The notes beneath the pieces were generated by a model. It ran no database searches. It was not told the DNA's origin and saw only the letters and a list, made by a program, of their open reading frames with translations. A DNA stretch of 64,000 nucleotides from Planctomycetota bacterium. Lineage in GTDB: Bacteria; Planctomycetota; UBA8108; UBA1146. The DNA is taken from the NCBI GenBank assembly GCA_016776905.1, contig JADHSM010000004.1:1-64000 (forward strand), in the 5' to 3' direction. This document shows positions 45,373-55,400 of this stretch, piece after piece; within the stretch, counting starts at the first letter, position 1; the number at the start of each line of letters is the position of its first letter. The translations under genes and the position numbers were made by a program.

Positions 45373-46196
45373 CCTGATATGACTTCCAATGGACCTTGAT
45401 GACGAGTCAGTTGATGGAGTAACAAGTTACCAGAATCAGCGGATTCAATACGGTGATGACATCCTCTACTTCGTGTGAGCCAATCATGAAGTCTTTTGAT
45501 CTGAGTCGAGAGTTCACGTTGGTATTGGCGATGAGTCTCTTCATCGATCTGCCCTTGCCAGTGGTCTCCGTTGAGAGCTTGAAGTCGGCACGAGCCCTGA
45601 AATTCAGGATGAGTTTCTTCTCGGTTCCAAAGTGACCACCAATGGAAATGGGATGTTCGAGAAAGAGAAGGTGTATTTTCAAGTTCTTCAAACACAAGTC
45701 GATCACTGAGAATCACGATTCGGCCTGTGGGAAATGATCCAGAAATCTGGGGTAATGATGTTTTCAGGGGGCCACGACGAGCTTCGCCGGGGTGGTTCTC
45801 AGCGGAACAAGAATGAAGCTGTGAACCATCGAGTAACCACTCTCTATGGGGGACCCGAGTCGATTTCGAAATACCTCTTAAAATCGACCGAAGACTTTCC
45901 AATGAGTTCTTTCGATCACCAAAGGTCATGGTCGGGCCCCCGTCAAGAATCACGTGGACCGGCTCATCTGCATCTTGACGATATTGGCGAATCCAGCGCT
46001 GTTTGAATCGAAGCCATGCGCCCAAGTCGAGTTGATGCAAGTCGTCGCCGGTGTTCCAAGGGCGATGACCATCGAACTCGCCAGTACCACCTGCAAGGTG
46101 GGCAACCCCTGTTCCTGGAAGAGTCCCTCCACGACCATCACGCCAGCGAAGTCTTAAAAGAAAATGGTCGGGAAGGGTCGCATCGTAACCTGTCAT
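45369..46196 (-). CDS. DUF58-domain protein
   Basis: Protein of 275 aa of the DUF58 family, the regular partner of MoxR ATPases. The family core is seen as EFDGHRPWNTGDDLHQLDLGAW (shown as two blocks: EFDGHRPWNTGDD, HQLDLGAW), followed by RFKQRWIRQYRQDADEPVHV and a VWA-like first strand ILDGGPTM. The last has lost the usual DxSxS metal-binding pattern. No signal peptide. ATG 46196 overlaps the preceding stop (ATGA) and has GGGAG 7 nt upstream; an in-frame start at 46298 would overlap by 106 nt. Its stop overlaps the VWA gene start. Confidence 0.85.
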   Translation of the reverse strand: MTGYDATLPDHFLLRLRWRDGRGGTLPGTGVAHLAGGTGEFDGHRPWNTGDDLHQLDLGAWLRFKQRWIRQYRQDADEPVHVILDGGPTMTFGDRKNSLESLRSILRGISKSTRVPHREWLLDGSQLHSCSAENHPGEARRGPLKTSLPQISGSFPTGRIVILSDRLVFEELENTPSLSRTSHFHWWSLWNREETHPEFQGSCRLQALNGDHWQGQIDEETHRQYQRELSTQIKRLHDWLTRSRGCHHRIESADSGNLLLHQLTRHQGPLEVISG

Positions 46197-49078
46197 GGTC
46201 TGCTCCCGCTGGCGTCCCAACCCCAAACTTCTAGGTTTCCCCATGGACGTAGCAAATAGATTTTGTTGCGTTGAATTAGCGGGGCTGGCTGAACCCAACG
46301 AACTGCTCGGTATGCTCCGGGTTCAGGGGCCGGCGTGAGAGCTTTCATCGCTCCATGAAATTGACCCCGTTCCTGACACCAAGAAGGCATGCGCCAGAGT
46401 CGATCAGCAAGGAGGTAAATTTCTTCCCCATGAGTCGTGATCGAGGTGGCCCTTAAATCGGGACGATCTCGCTCTCCGGGAAGTGGTGGAAGAATTATGG
46501 GATGCCATTCGTCATGAAGCAGAAAAGAGAGCCATGATTGACCCTTCTCTTGCCCCAAGACCAAGACTCCCTCTTCATAAGGATGGACAGAATATCCCCC
46601 CGATTGTGGAAGAGGGATATGGCCTTTTGGAGTGACGAGAGAGAGACCAGAGCTCTCGATCAATATCAGAGTTTCGCTCATGGGGCCGGCTAATGTGGCG
46701 GCTGCACAATGCCCCAGATAATTTTTGGGAGGGTCTATGACTTGAGGTCCCAATCGATCCAGTTTCCAGAATTTATCTGAGATCAGAAGGAAACTGGAAA
46801 CCCCATATGGACTTTCGCAAGAGACCACACGAGGGGAAGCCGAGGATGCCCATGCTGATTCCTCAAAAATCGGGTTGGAGCCGACTTCTTCCTTTGGGAG
46901 AGGGGCAAATCCTAATGGGCCGGGCAAGGGAGCTTCGAGAAGAGGTCTCCACCAGCGTGCCTGTGGTTGATTCTCCTCGATATAACCGACCCACCCCGAC
47001 CGGGTGATCACGATTCGGTCAGTCGTACCAGTCGTCGATAAGATTTGTTCTCCGGAGGGAAGAGGGTTCCACAGGATATCCTGAGGACCCTGTGCCGCTG
47101 GGTTCTCCCCGGAGGTTGGAATGTTGTGCAACAACTCGAGGTGATCTGGAATCGGCAGCGGGAGTTCGGGTTCAGTAATGGTTGCAAATACAGTGTCTGC
47201 CGGAGCGAGGGGGATCGAGGGGGTGACAGGAATCCGCGAAAATTGCCCCTCCAGACCCGAGACATTGACGGTCAATGCATCCGCTTTGACGATGAGAGAG
47301 GCCCATTCCAGTGCCGCAGAGGAACGTTCTCTGTGGGCCACGGATTTCATAAATTGAATGACAGAAGTCGGCCAGCGATCGTTGGGTACGTGAGAGACCA
47401 GTTTGTCGAGTGAGGAGACCCAAAGTTGCAGGAGATCAAGGCGTGGCCCCGAATCCGGGTCCAGTAATGGTCTCGAATCGTCACCGACCCGGGAGAGCTG
47501 GATAGAAGTCTCTCCGAATTGGAGAGACCATAAGGATTCATCTCCTTCTATCTGAAGGTCTCCTACCTCGAGTGAAAAGCCAGGCGTTTGCTGAATCGGT
47601 TCTCCATTTGTACCCGTCTCTCTCCAAGTCTGTAAATGCCACTCTTCATGGGAGAGGTCTGGGCCGGGAACTCGGAGTGATCGGTGATTCCAGCGGCCGA
47701 TGATTTGCCCCGGTTGAGTTGTTTGTGCTGGAATGTCTCTGGGGGAGTTGGCAGCAGAAAGAGGCCATGTGGCGAGAACTCCTGGGAGGATCTCAACTGA
47801 AACGGCGGCATCGGGAGAGAGTCGACGTGCACGATCGCTCTCTCTCACTTCTTCCGAGAGTCGACCCGCATGAAACCAGAGACGGGCCTCTAGCGCACTT
47901 CCTGGGTCGGAGTGAAGTGCCGCCATACGCGCGAATTTCGCGGCTTCTGGATCCTTGACGAAGCTCAATAATTTTTCACGTTGCTCCGGTGGAAGTGTTC
48001 TGGAAAACCACTCTGGTTTGCGCTGGAAGAGTTCTTCGGAGATGGAGGAGGGGCGTTGAAGAGGAGTCAGAGATGCCTGTCGAATGGCGACGATTTTTCG
48101 GGCGGTTCTCTCGTCCCCCTTTTCCAAAGACGCGAATGCTCCAAGGAGAGAGGGGATGGGCAGTTCTGAATCAGGAAGTGAGGTCACCGATTGAGGCGAC
48201 ATTCCCATAGATCCTCGCCAAAGTTCTTCCAGTGCGGGTGACCTTTGAAACCAAGACTTTTGAAACCCAGGGTCGAGGCGTTGGCCCACTAGGCGACAGT
48301 AAGCGAGGGCTTCCTGAATAGAGCCTAATGACTCGATCGATTCAGGATGTTCAGAAAGAAGAGTTTCGATTTCACGTGAATCTCCACTGTGGATCAGCAA
48401 TCGCAGTGCAGTATCGGGGTATCCCATTTCGAGGAGGAGGCGAGAGCCCCTTTGTACTTCTGAATAAAAGGGTAAAGCATCGCTGATGAGTTGGAGATCA
48501 TCGGGTGAGAGTTCTGTCCCAACCCCGACTGCTTGAGAAGAGTTGGGATCGATAATCTGGAAAATGAACTGAGCCCCGGCTGTTGGCCTGAGGTTTCCTA
48601 GAATTTTTCGTGCTTCTTCGGGCCAACCTCCTCGGAGCCAGATTTGACTCAGAGCGCTGCGCGCCGCCGGGTCATCGTCGATAGAGATCGCTTGTTCCAG
48701 CAGAGAGACGACCTCGGGAAGTCCTTCAAATTTAAGGTAACTTTCTGCAGCCCTTCGAAAAAGAGTCGCACTCTTTCTCTTTGTTGCTTCGGAGATGAGA
48801 GCTTGTCGAAGTTCTTCCATGCGAGCCCGTTCGCGGGCCCAGTTCCAAGCCTCTTCGACCACCTCATCTTGATCAGCATGGGTGATGATCATATTCACAA
48901 TCGCAGAGAGTGCCGGATCTTGATCAAGATTGTGAGCCAGGGTTGGGGCAGGGAGAGTGAAGAGAAAAGAGACGAGAAAAGAGACGAGAAGGAGAAGCCA
49001 CAGGGATAGAGGCAACTTCCTGTTCCAGAAATTAGGGTCGAAGCGAACCCCGCTCAGAGAATGGAAATTGCGACGCAT
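46193..49078 (-). CDS. Large secreted or membrane-anchored protein of the MoxR operon, unknown function
   Basis: Protein of 961 aa that I do not recognise as a named family. A single hydrophobic segment near residues 25-50 (LWLLLLVSFLVSFLF) is a signal peptide or anchor. Residues about 55-260 are alpha-helical with TPR-like pairs (LFRRAAESYLKFEGLPEVVSLLEQA, WPEEARKILGNL). The second half, with segments such as RIVITRSGWVGYIEE, LILIESSGLSLVTPKG and EIYLLADRLWRM, has the spacing of a beta-propeller. It begins 3 nt after the MoxR gene and overlaps the DUF58 gene by 4 nt, so it is an integral member of the operon, plausibly the extracytoplasmic partner. Confidence 0.6.
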   Translation of the reverse strand: MRRNFHSLSGVRFDPNFWNRKLPLSLWLLLLVSFLVSFLFTLPAPTLAHNLDQDPALSAIVNMIITHADQDEVVEEAWNWARERARMEELRQALISEATKRKSATLFRRAAESYLKFEGLPEVVSLLEQAISIDDDPAARSALSQIWLRGGWPEEARKILGNLRPTAGAQFIFQIIDPNSSQAVGVGTELSPDDLQLISDALPFYSEVQRGSRLLLEMGYPDTALRLLIHSGDSREIETLLSEHPESIESLGSIQEALAYCRLVGQRLDPGFQKSWFQRSPALEELWRGSMGMSPQSVTSLPDSELPIPSLLGAFASLEKGDERTARKIVAIRQASLTPLQRPSSISEELFQRKPEWFSRTLPPEQREKLLSFVKDPEAAKFARMAALHSDPGSALEARLWFHAGRLSEEVRESDRARRLSPDAAVSVEILPGVLATWPLSAANSPRDIPAQTTQPGQIIGRWNHRSLRVPGPDLSHEEWHLQTWRETGTNGEPIQQTPGFSLEVGDLQIEGDESLWSLQFGETSIQLSRVGDDSRPLLDPDSGPRLDLLQLWVSSLDKLVSHVPNDRWPTSVIQFMKSVAHRERSSAALEWASLIVKADALTVNVSGLEGQFSRIPVTPSIPLAPADTVFATITEPELPLPIPDHLELLHNIPTSGENPAAQGPQDILWNPLPSGEQILSTTGTTDRIVITRSGWVGYIEENQPQARWWRPLLEAPLPGPLGFAPLPKEEVGSNPIFEESAWASSASPRVVSCESPYGVSSFLLISDKFWKLDRLGPQVIDPPKNYLGHCAAATLAGPMSETLILIESSGLSLVTPKGHIPLPQSGGYSVHPYEEGVLVLGQEKGQSWLSFLLHDEWHPIILPPLPGERDRPDLRATSITTHGEEIYLLADRLWRMPSWCQERGQFHGAMKALTPAPEPGAYRAVRWVQPAPLIQRNKIYLLRPWGNLEVWGWDASGSRP

Positions 49079-49081
49079 GAT

Positions 49082-50056
49082 TTAGCGGACCTCTTTGTCG
49101 ACAGTACGGACAATTTCACTCACTTGGAGACCTTGGAGTTCTCCTTCTAGGCTCATCACTAGTCGGTGACGAATAATTTCTTCTCGCCATGTCTGCCAAT
49201 CTTCATCGGCAAGGTGAGTGCGTCCTGCACGGAGAGCCTCCACCTTCCCACAAAGGATTAAGGCCTGCAGAGCTCTCGCCCCCGCCCCCAGGCGGACTCC
49301 CTTGCGAACGGATTCAGGTGCCGTCGGGTCTTCAGGCCGGGTCGCTGCGATCCAGCGTGCTGCACGATCAAGAACCGCGGGAGCGGCGATGACTTTTCGC
49401 ACAGTTTCGCGAAGTTTTGAAAAGGTTGAAGGAGTGAAACAGCTCTCCATTTGTTGTTCTTCATTGATCGTCGTCAATGCTGCAATCTTTGAGAGTGTCT
49501 CTGCATCGGGACTGGTCAGAACGACTTCCATCAAGAACCGATCGCGCTGGGCCTCCGGCAGAGGGTAGGTGCCCTCCATCTCGATGGGGTTCCGTGTGGC
49601 GATGACTCCGAAAAGAGGGTCAAGCCTATGCCGAGTTCCAGCGACGGTGATCGATCGTTCCTGCATCGCTTCTAGCAGTGCCGATTGGGTCCGAGGTGTA
49701 CCACGATTAATTTCATCTGCGACCACCAGTTGGCGAAAAATAGGACCGGGACGGAATTCGATGCGATCTCCAGATTCTCCAGTAATGAGAGTTTCAGCAC
49801 CGAGAATATCTGCAGGCAGGAGATCCGGAGTGAATTGGATTCGACCTTTTTGGAGGCCCATTCCGAGAGCGAGGCATTCTGCGAGACGAGTTTTTCCAGT
49901 TCCGGGGACTCCGACGAGCATGAGATGCCCACCTGCAAGCAGCGCACATGTGGAGGCGTCTATCGCTGAAGCCTGGCCTAGGATGATTTTGGAAACTGAA
50001 TTTCGTAAAAGTTCATCCCAATGGCGAAATTCTTTGAGCTCTTCATCGACGCTCAT
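49082..50056 (-). CDS. MoxR-family AAA+ ATPase
   Basis: Cytoplasmic chaperone-like ATPase of 324 aa. Walker A GVPGTGKTRLAE, MoxR-specific FTPDLLPADILGAE, Walker B LVVADEINRGTPRTQSALLEAMQER, sensor 1 VIATRNPIEMEGTYPLPEAQRDRF, and a C-terminal lid with GARALQALILC. All motifs are intact. MoxR ATPases work with DUF58 and VWA proteins, here encoded downstream in the same operon. ATG 50056 is preceded by AAGGA 8 nt away and overlaps the 3' end of the upstream gene by 14 nt. Confidence 0.95.
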   Translation of the reverse strand: MSVDEELKEFRHWDELLRNSVSKIILGQASAIDASTCALLAGGHLMLVGVPGTGKTRLAECLALGMGLQKGRIQFTPDLLPADILGAETLITGESGDRIEFRPGPIFRQLVVADEINRGTPRTQSALLEAMQERSITVAGTRHRLDPLFGVIATRNPIEMEGTYPLPEAQRDRFLMEVVLTSPDAETLSKIAALTTINEEQQMESCFTPSTFSKLRETVRKVIAAPAVLDRAARWIAATRPEDPTAPESVRKGVRLGAGARALQALILCGKVEALRAGRTHLADEDWQTWREEIIRHRLVMSLEGELQGLQVSEIVRTVDKEVR

Positions 50057-51404
50057 CGCTTTTCTTCCTTTCTGATCGCAGCTCTTTGTAGCGGTCGATC
50101 ACTGCCTGCCAGCGAGGAGTGAGCTTTATCGACCGGCTTCTGGGTTCGGTCTCCACATCTGTCCTGGAGTCGGTCGAGTCGTGGATGCTTTCTGCGGTTT
50201 CCACCAGGGTGCCAGACAACTGGAGTCGATCTATTTCGGATTCCGTGGAATCCGTGTTTTCTGGAGAACTCGCAAGGATCGTGTCTCCACTGGACGGATC
50301 GAATCCTCCGTCCGCCAGATCTTCATTTCGGACCTGAGCCGGAATTCTCTCCGCAGGGCCCACGACTCCGGTACCAGTATCTTCTCCAGGGTCGGGAAGG
50401 GGAACTGTGAACCTGAGATCTGTATCGAGGGCCTCGATTTGAGAAACTAGAGTATTCAGCTGCTGCTCATCCGGTTGGAGCCGAGAAAGGGCAGAAGAGA
50501 GAAGTGCTTGGGCTTCCTCGGGCTTCAGTGTGCGGATCAGTTCTAGGAATTCACTCTCCGAGACCTCGCCACTCAGGAGACGATCCCATGGATTTGAGAC
50601 ATCAGGATTTGAGACATCAGGATTTGAGACATCAGGATTGGGGTCATTTGGGAGCAGAGGACTCTCAGTCCCCGGTGGACCCTGTTCAGGAGAGGACGAG
50701 GAGAGCGGCTCAGAGGTTCCTACGGCTGGTGAGGGGAAATCGGCTACCGAAGGGGCTGAAGTCGACGAGGGCGAGGCTAGGAAGCCCCAGGTGGTCATGC
50801 AGAGGGCGAGTCCCAAGAGTAACGGCATCATTTGGGGACGTGGGATCTCGGCGTCCAATTCTGCGGGAGTCGGAAGAGTCAACAGGCGAATTCTCGTCAG
50901 TAGATCTTCTCGCCATTCAATTTCAGAAGAACTGATCGGAGCGGATCTCGAAGAAGGGGTCGAAAGAGGCTCCGACGAAGAAATCTGGTGACTCGAAGGC
51001 GGTCTGGAGGCGAGTGAGAGATAGGTCTCGACGAGAGCCGGGTGCCCGGAAATCCGGTCCCAAATCTTTGGCCATGTTTTCCCAACGGTAAACCGGGCCC
51101 CCAGGCTTCCGGTCAATGATATGACAAGAAGAACGATGAAGCCTAAGGATAGAGGAGCAGGAGCCGTCGCAGGTGCCGTTTGGAGTCTCCACGCTTCAGG
51201 GAGAGGAAACCATGGCGCGAGAAGAAGCAGAGGAAGAGATAACCAAAGTGCCCGTCGAGCACCCCGAGTTCCGATATGTCTCAAGATGCGTCTTCGTCCA
51301 GTGCGCAGGCGTGGATCCGAGAGGCGCCAGCGACTGAAAAAATGTTCATGGAGCCGGGGGGGCGACCCATAAGAATGTTGACGGCTGTGATCGGGACTCT
51401 TCAT
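50043..51404 (-). CDS. Membrane protein heading the MoxR operon, unknown function
   Basis: Protein of 453 aa with no family I can name. Three hydrophobic segments are visible: about 53-70 (LWLSLPLLLLAPW), 84-103 (LSLGFIVLLVISLTG), and about 195-215 (MMPLLLGLALCMTTWGFL). The rest is a low-complexity Pro/Ser/Asp/Glu-rich region with three copies of NPDVS and a charged C-terminus. The overall layout (Arg-rich N-terminus, two helices, a third helix, acidic periplasmic tail) resembles the poorly conserved membrane proteins that sit beside MoxR genes in Planctomycetota. First gene of the five-gene operon. Confidence 0.6.
   Translation of the reverse strand: MKSPDHSRQHSYGSPPRLHEHFFSRWRLSDPRLRTGRRRILRHIGTRGARRALWLSLPLLLLAPWFPLPEAWRLQTAPATAPAPLSLGFIVLLVISLTGSLGARFTVGKTWPKIWDRISGHPALVETYLSLASRPPSSHQISSSEPLSTPSSRSAPISSSEIEWREDLLTRIRLLTLPTPAELDAEIPRPQMMPLLLGLALCMTTWGFLASPSSTSAPSVADFPSPAVGTSEPLSSSSPEQGPPGTESPLLPNDPNPDVSNPDVSNPDVSNPWDRLLSGEVSESEFLELIRTLKPEEAQALLSSALSRLQPDEQQLNTLVSQIEALDTDLRFTVPLPDPGEDTGTGVVGPAERIPAQVRNEDLADGGFDPSSGDTILASSPENTDSTESEIDRLQLSGTLVETAESIHDSTDSRTDVETEPRSRSIKLTPRWQAVIDRYKELRSERKKSDERR
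50591..50637. repeat. 15-bp coding tandem repeat
   Basis: Three perfect copies of GATTTGAGACATCAG (plus-strand reading) and a partial fourth. On the minus strand they encode NPDVS repeats in the membrane protein at 50043-51404. In-frame length, so copy-number change would not shift the frame. Confidence 0.85.
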
Positions 51405-51803
51405 ACCCTCAGGATATCCTCGGGAAGCACTCAGGGAACCCTGTCACTAGGCTTGAGGAGACTCTTCTTTTCCCGGTGGTTGACACTGGGGTCATCTGAT
51501 CGCAGGATCCTTTTCTGGATAGCCCAAATCTCACCCTTGAGGTGAGGCGGATGACGGTCGGGGGATCGTCCCGGAATAACATTTCCGGATTCCGTGGAGA
51601 GACAATCTGGCGAGTGATTCTCAGATGAATCGGTTCTTCAATGAATCGTCTTTGAATTGTTGCTGGATTGAAAGAGTGGCTATGGGCGTGTGATTTTGGA
51701 AGGCTTTTCTGGCCAGATCGGGTGACTTCAGGTGAGGGTCGGGTTTTCAACCCGGGGTATCGCCTGAACACGATGACTGGCGGATCATAGGGTAGGGGGA
51801 AGC
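51405..51803. other. Intergenic region upstream of the MoxR operon and the small gene
   Basis: 399 bp that must carry the promoter for the minus-strand operon. Minus-strand frames of 112-120 codons cross it but show no ribosome site, no recognisable domain and unusual composition; I do not call them. No RNA gene or strong terminator is seen. Confidence 0.4.
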
Positions 51804-51971
51804 GTGGCTGAGCAATTGCATCAGTATGCCAGAGTTCACGAGATTGTGCCGGTCGAGAGTTGGCGCAAAGACGGTGTCGAAGGTTGGCTTTTTCGCAACA
51901 AGGAAAATCAGACGATTTTCGTGGAAACCGCTGAATTGATGCGCGAAACTTCCGCGCTTGAGTTTTCCTGA
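51804..51971 (+). CDS. Probable small protein of 55 residues
   Basis: A GTG start preceded by GGGGGA at 5 nt opens a 55-codon frame with stop TGA at 51969-51971. The product is soluble and charged: VAEQLHQYARVHEIVPVE at the N-terminus, then a WRKDGVEGWLFRNKENQTI stretch and an acidic end. Alternating hydrophobic and charged residues (GWLFRNKENQTIFVETAE) suggest a small beta-rich fold. It resembles genes of the region in codon use, but I recognise no family. The alternative is a chance frame; the ribosome site and balanced composition favour a gene. Confidence 0.5.
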   Translation: MAEQLHQYARVHEIVPVESWRKDGVEGWLFRNKENQTIFVETAELMRETSALEFS

Positions 51972-52047
51972 TCGACGAGTATCAACAAACGGAATGGGTT
52001 CGAGTGAGAGTGACTTCACTCTGAACTTCTGCTGAGGCCGCTTTCTA

Positions 52048-52107
52048 CCTGGAGAATTTTGGCAAGGCCTGGAGAATTTTGGCAAGGCCTGGAGAATTTT
52101 GGCAAGG
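52048..52107. repeat. Three perfect tandem copies of a 20-bp unit
   Basis: CCTGGAGAATTTTGGCAAGG is repeated exactly three times head to tail in the non-coding stretch between the small gene and the tRNA. The unit length is not a multiple of three. Perfect identity suggests recent slippage. No dyad symmetry and too short an array for CRISPR. Confidence 0.9.
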
Positions 52108-52244
52108 TGGGATGATCGATCGGCATGGTGCCTGATGAGTCAAGAGTTGGAGACTTTCCAATTCCTGGGCGAAACTTTGGCATTTTTACCGGATCGTCAG
52201 CAGAAAATGATTTCCGGGAGTATGATAAATAGTGGTTACGAGAA

Positions 52245-52321
<77 letters not shown>

Positions 52322-52332
52322 TTTTAATACTG

Positions 52333-52367
52333 AAACCGTCTGGTGATATCACCAGACGGTTTTTTTT
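52333..52367 (+). terminator. Rho-independent terminator of tRNA-Pro
   Basis: A 30-bp perfect palindrome with arms AAACCGTCTGGTG / CACCAGACGGTTT, followed by more T to give a run of about ten. Very stable stem directly after the tRNA. Confidence 0.92.
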
Positions 52368-52400
52368 GATGAAGACTTCACGCTCAAAAAGAGGGCCCGT

Positions 52401-52437
52401 AAAAAAAGAGGGCCCGCGACGATTTCCGTCACGGGCC
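52401..52437 (-). terminator. Rho-independent terminator of the thrombospondin-repeat gene
   Basis: On the minus strand a GC-rich stem GGGCCCGTGACG / CGTCGCGGGCCC (one G-T pair) is followed by TCTTTTTTT. It lies 32 bp after the stop of the 1518-residue protein gene, facing the convergent tRNA terminator. Confidence 0.88.
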
Positions 52438-52468
52438 CGATCTGTCAGTTTCATTTTGAGCGACAGTT

Positions 52469-55400
52469 TTATGGACAGTTTGAAGTGACTGAACAAGGTA
52501 AAAGCGAGTTCAGGTCAGGCCCACACTGTGGATAAGGCGCAGGGATCTGAACCTCACCCGAGAAAATGCCCTGCAGTAGGAACACCGGATCCGCGAGATT
52601 AAGCATGTTGTCTGCGTTGACATCCATGGCCATTCCGCACGGAGGAGCCATCATTCCAAAAATCGTGTAAATGATCACGATACCATCGGACACGTCGATC
52701 TGACCATCGCTGTTGGAGTCCCCACGAATGAAGAAGGTTCCTTCACAGGTATCCGGGATACCGTTGGTATTGGTGTCGATGGCTCCGGAGGAGATGTCGC
52801 AAGCATCGGGTACTCCGTTTGCATCACAATCAGGACTTCCCTGTGCCAGTTCGCATGAATCTAGAACTCCGTCGTCATTGCAGTCATCATCGAGACCATC
52901 TGTGATTTCACAGCTGTCCAGTTGTCCGTCGTTATCACAATCTGCGGCAGAAGAGTTTAGCATTTGGCATGAGTCAGGGGTTCCGTCTGCATCACAATCA
53001 GAACTGAAACCGGTATTAATATCACACTCATCCAGAGTGCCGTTGTTGTTACAGTCCGGGCCAGGAACCTGATCCGGATCACAAGAGTTCAAGACCCCGT
53101 CACCATCTAGGTCACCGTCGTTGATGTCACATATTCCATCCCCGTCACTATCGAGACCATCATTTGAAGGGTTGTCGAATCCACTGGAACAATCGTCGCA
53201 ACCATCCAGGTCAGCATCTCGACAGAGCGTTGCATCTGTTGGAGCTTCGTCCTCAAGATCAGAGACACCATCTCCGTCATCGTCTAAATCACCCAGATCA
53301 CAGAGCCCATCTCCATCGAGATCGGGTCCATCTGCGGAGGTATTATCAAATCCACTGAGACAATCATCACAACCGTCACCGTCGGCATCTCTGCAAAGAT
53401 TGGGATTCAAAGTATCAGAGTCCTGAGAATCTAGGACTCCGTCGTTGTCATCGTCCAGATCACAGATGTCGATGCTTCCGTCAGAGTCACTATCGAGTTC
53501 GCAGTCATCGGGGACTCCGTTGACGTCACAGTCGTTAGTGAGCAGCTGGCAAGTGTCGTCGATGTTGTCACCTTGACAGTCTGATCCATTTGTCAGATCG
53601 ATATCGCAGTTGTTTTCGATACCATCTCCGTCGATGTCTGTATCTCCGACGTCACATAATCCGTCTCCGTCAGAATCGGTTCCGTCAGCGGAGGGATTGT
53701 CAAATCCACTGGAGCAATCATCGCAGCCATCCGCATCTGCATCTCTACACAGATTGGGATTGAGTGGCGATTCGTCTAAGGAGTCGCTGACTCCGTCATT
53801 GTCATCGTCTGAATCTCCAAAATCGCAAAGACCATCTCCGTCGGAGTCTAGACCATCTTCAAGAGGAAGATTGATTCCACTCGCACAGTCATCGCAGCCA
53901 TCTTGATCAATGTCTTGGCAGGAAGTGGGATTGAGAGGGGAGTTGTCCTGATCGTCGGGGACTCCGTCAGCATCGTCGTCCGTATCACCGCTGTCACAAA
54001 GACCGTCACCGTCAAAATCATCTCCGTCTGCAGAGGAATTCCATGAACCACTGCTGCAATCGTCACATCCGTCAAGATCAGAGTCCTGACATAGGAAGTT
54101 GTCGAGAGGAGCGCTGTCCTCGGAGTCAGCAACGCCATCGTTGTCATCGTCGAGGTCGCAGTTGTCGATGGTTCCGTCTGCATCCGTATCGATCTGGCAA
54201 CTATCGAGAATCAGGTCTGCATCACAATCGTCGGTTGCCAGGGTGCAATCATCTGGGATTCCGTCGGAGTTACAGTCATTTCCTGAAAGCTGACAACTGT
54301 CGTCGAGGAGGTCTGAGTTGCAGTCTAGGCCACCGGTTTGATCGAGGTCACATTCATTGAGGATTCCGTCTCCATCGAGATCGGGGTCGGCATCGTCACA
54401 GATACCGTCACTATCGGTATCTGCGCCATCACTTTGAGGATCGAACGAACCCGAGGTGCAATCGTCACAGCCGTCTTGATCCGAATCTCCACAGATGAAG
54501 GGGTCGGTGCTGGCGATATCGCTGTCATCTAGAACGCCATCATTGTCATCGTCGGGGTCGCCCGTATCACAGAGTCCATCCCCGTCAGTATCCAATCCGT
54601 CATTGGCCGCTGACTCAGATCCTGAGGAACAGTCATCACACCCATCCCCGTCACTGTCTCGGCAAAGTGTCGGATTGAGCGGATTTGAGTCTTCAGCGTC
54701 GCTGACACCGTCTCCGTCGTCGTCCGAATCTCCGAGATCGCAGAGACCATCGGCATCTGTATCCAAACCGTCTGCGGCAGGATTATCCGTTCCCGATGAG
54801 CAGTCATCACAGCCATCGAGGTCAGCGTCTCTACAAATCGTAGAATCGCCTGGGGCCGAGTCTGCCGTATCTTCAACACCGTCATTATCATCGTCGAGAT
54901 CACAGACATCGGGTGATCCATCACCATCGAGGTCAGGTTGGCAGTCATCGGGGATTTGATTTCCGTCACAGTCATTCGCACTCAACTGACATGAATCCAA
55001 AATGAGATCGGAGTTGCAGTCTGTTCCGGGTGTTTGGTCTAGATCGCAAGCGTTTTCTATCCCGTCATTATCAATATCCGGATCTCCAGAATCACAGAGT
55101 CCATCACCGTCGCTATCGACTCCATCATTTGCAAGATCGAATATGCCCGAACTGCAATCTTCACAAAGATCATTATCCTGATCTCCGCAAAGTGTGGGAT
55201 CTAAAGGTGCTGAATCTTGGGCATCTGGCACGCCGTCGTTGTCGTCGTCATCGTCAGCAGAGTCACAGAGACCATCCCCGTCATTGTCGACGCCATCATT
55301 TAGCGGGTCATTCACGCCGAGAGCGCAGTCATCGCAACCGTCATTATCTATATCTCTACAGACGAACGGGTTAATGGGATCATTGTCTTCGAGGTCAGCG

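Noticed and set aside
51409-52085. Two overlapping minus-strand frames (120 and 112 codons)
   Set aside because: No domain, no ribosome site, unlike neighbouring codon use; one crosses the exact 20-bp repeat zone.
50591-52107. Short direct repeats as a possible CRISPR array
   Set aside because: The 15-bp units are coding and contiguous, and the 20-bp units have no spacers. No cas gene is present.
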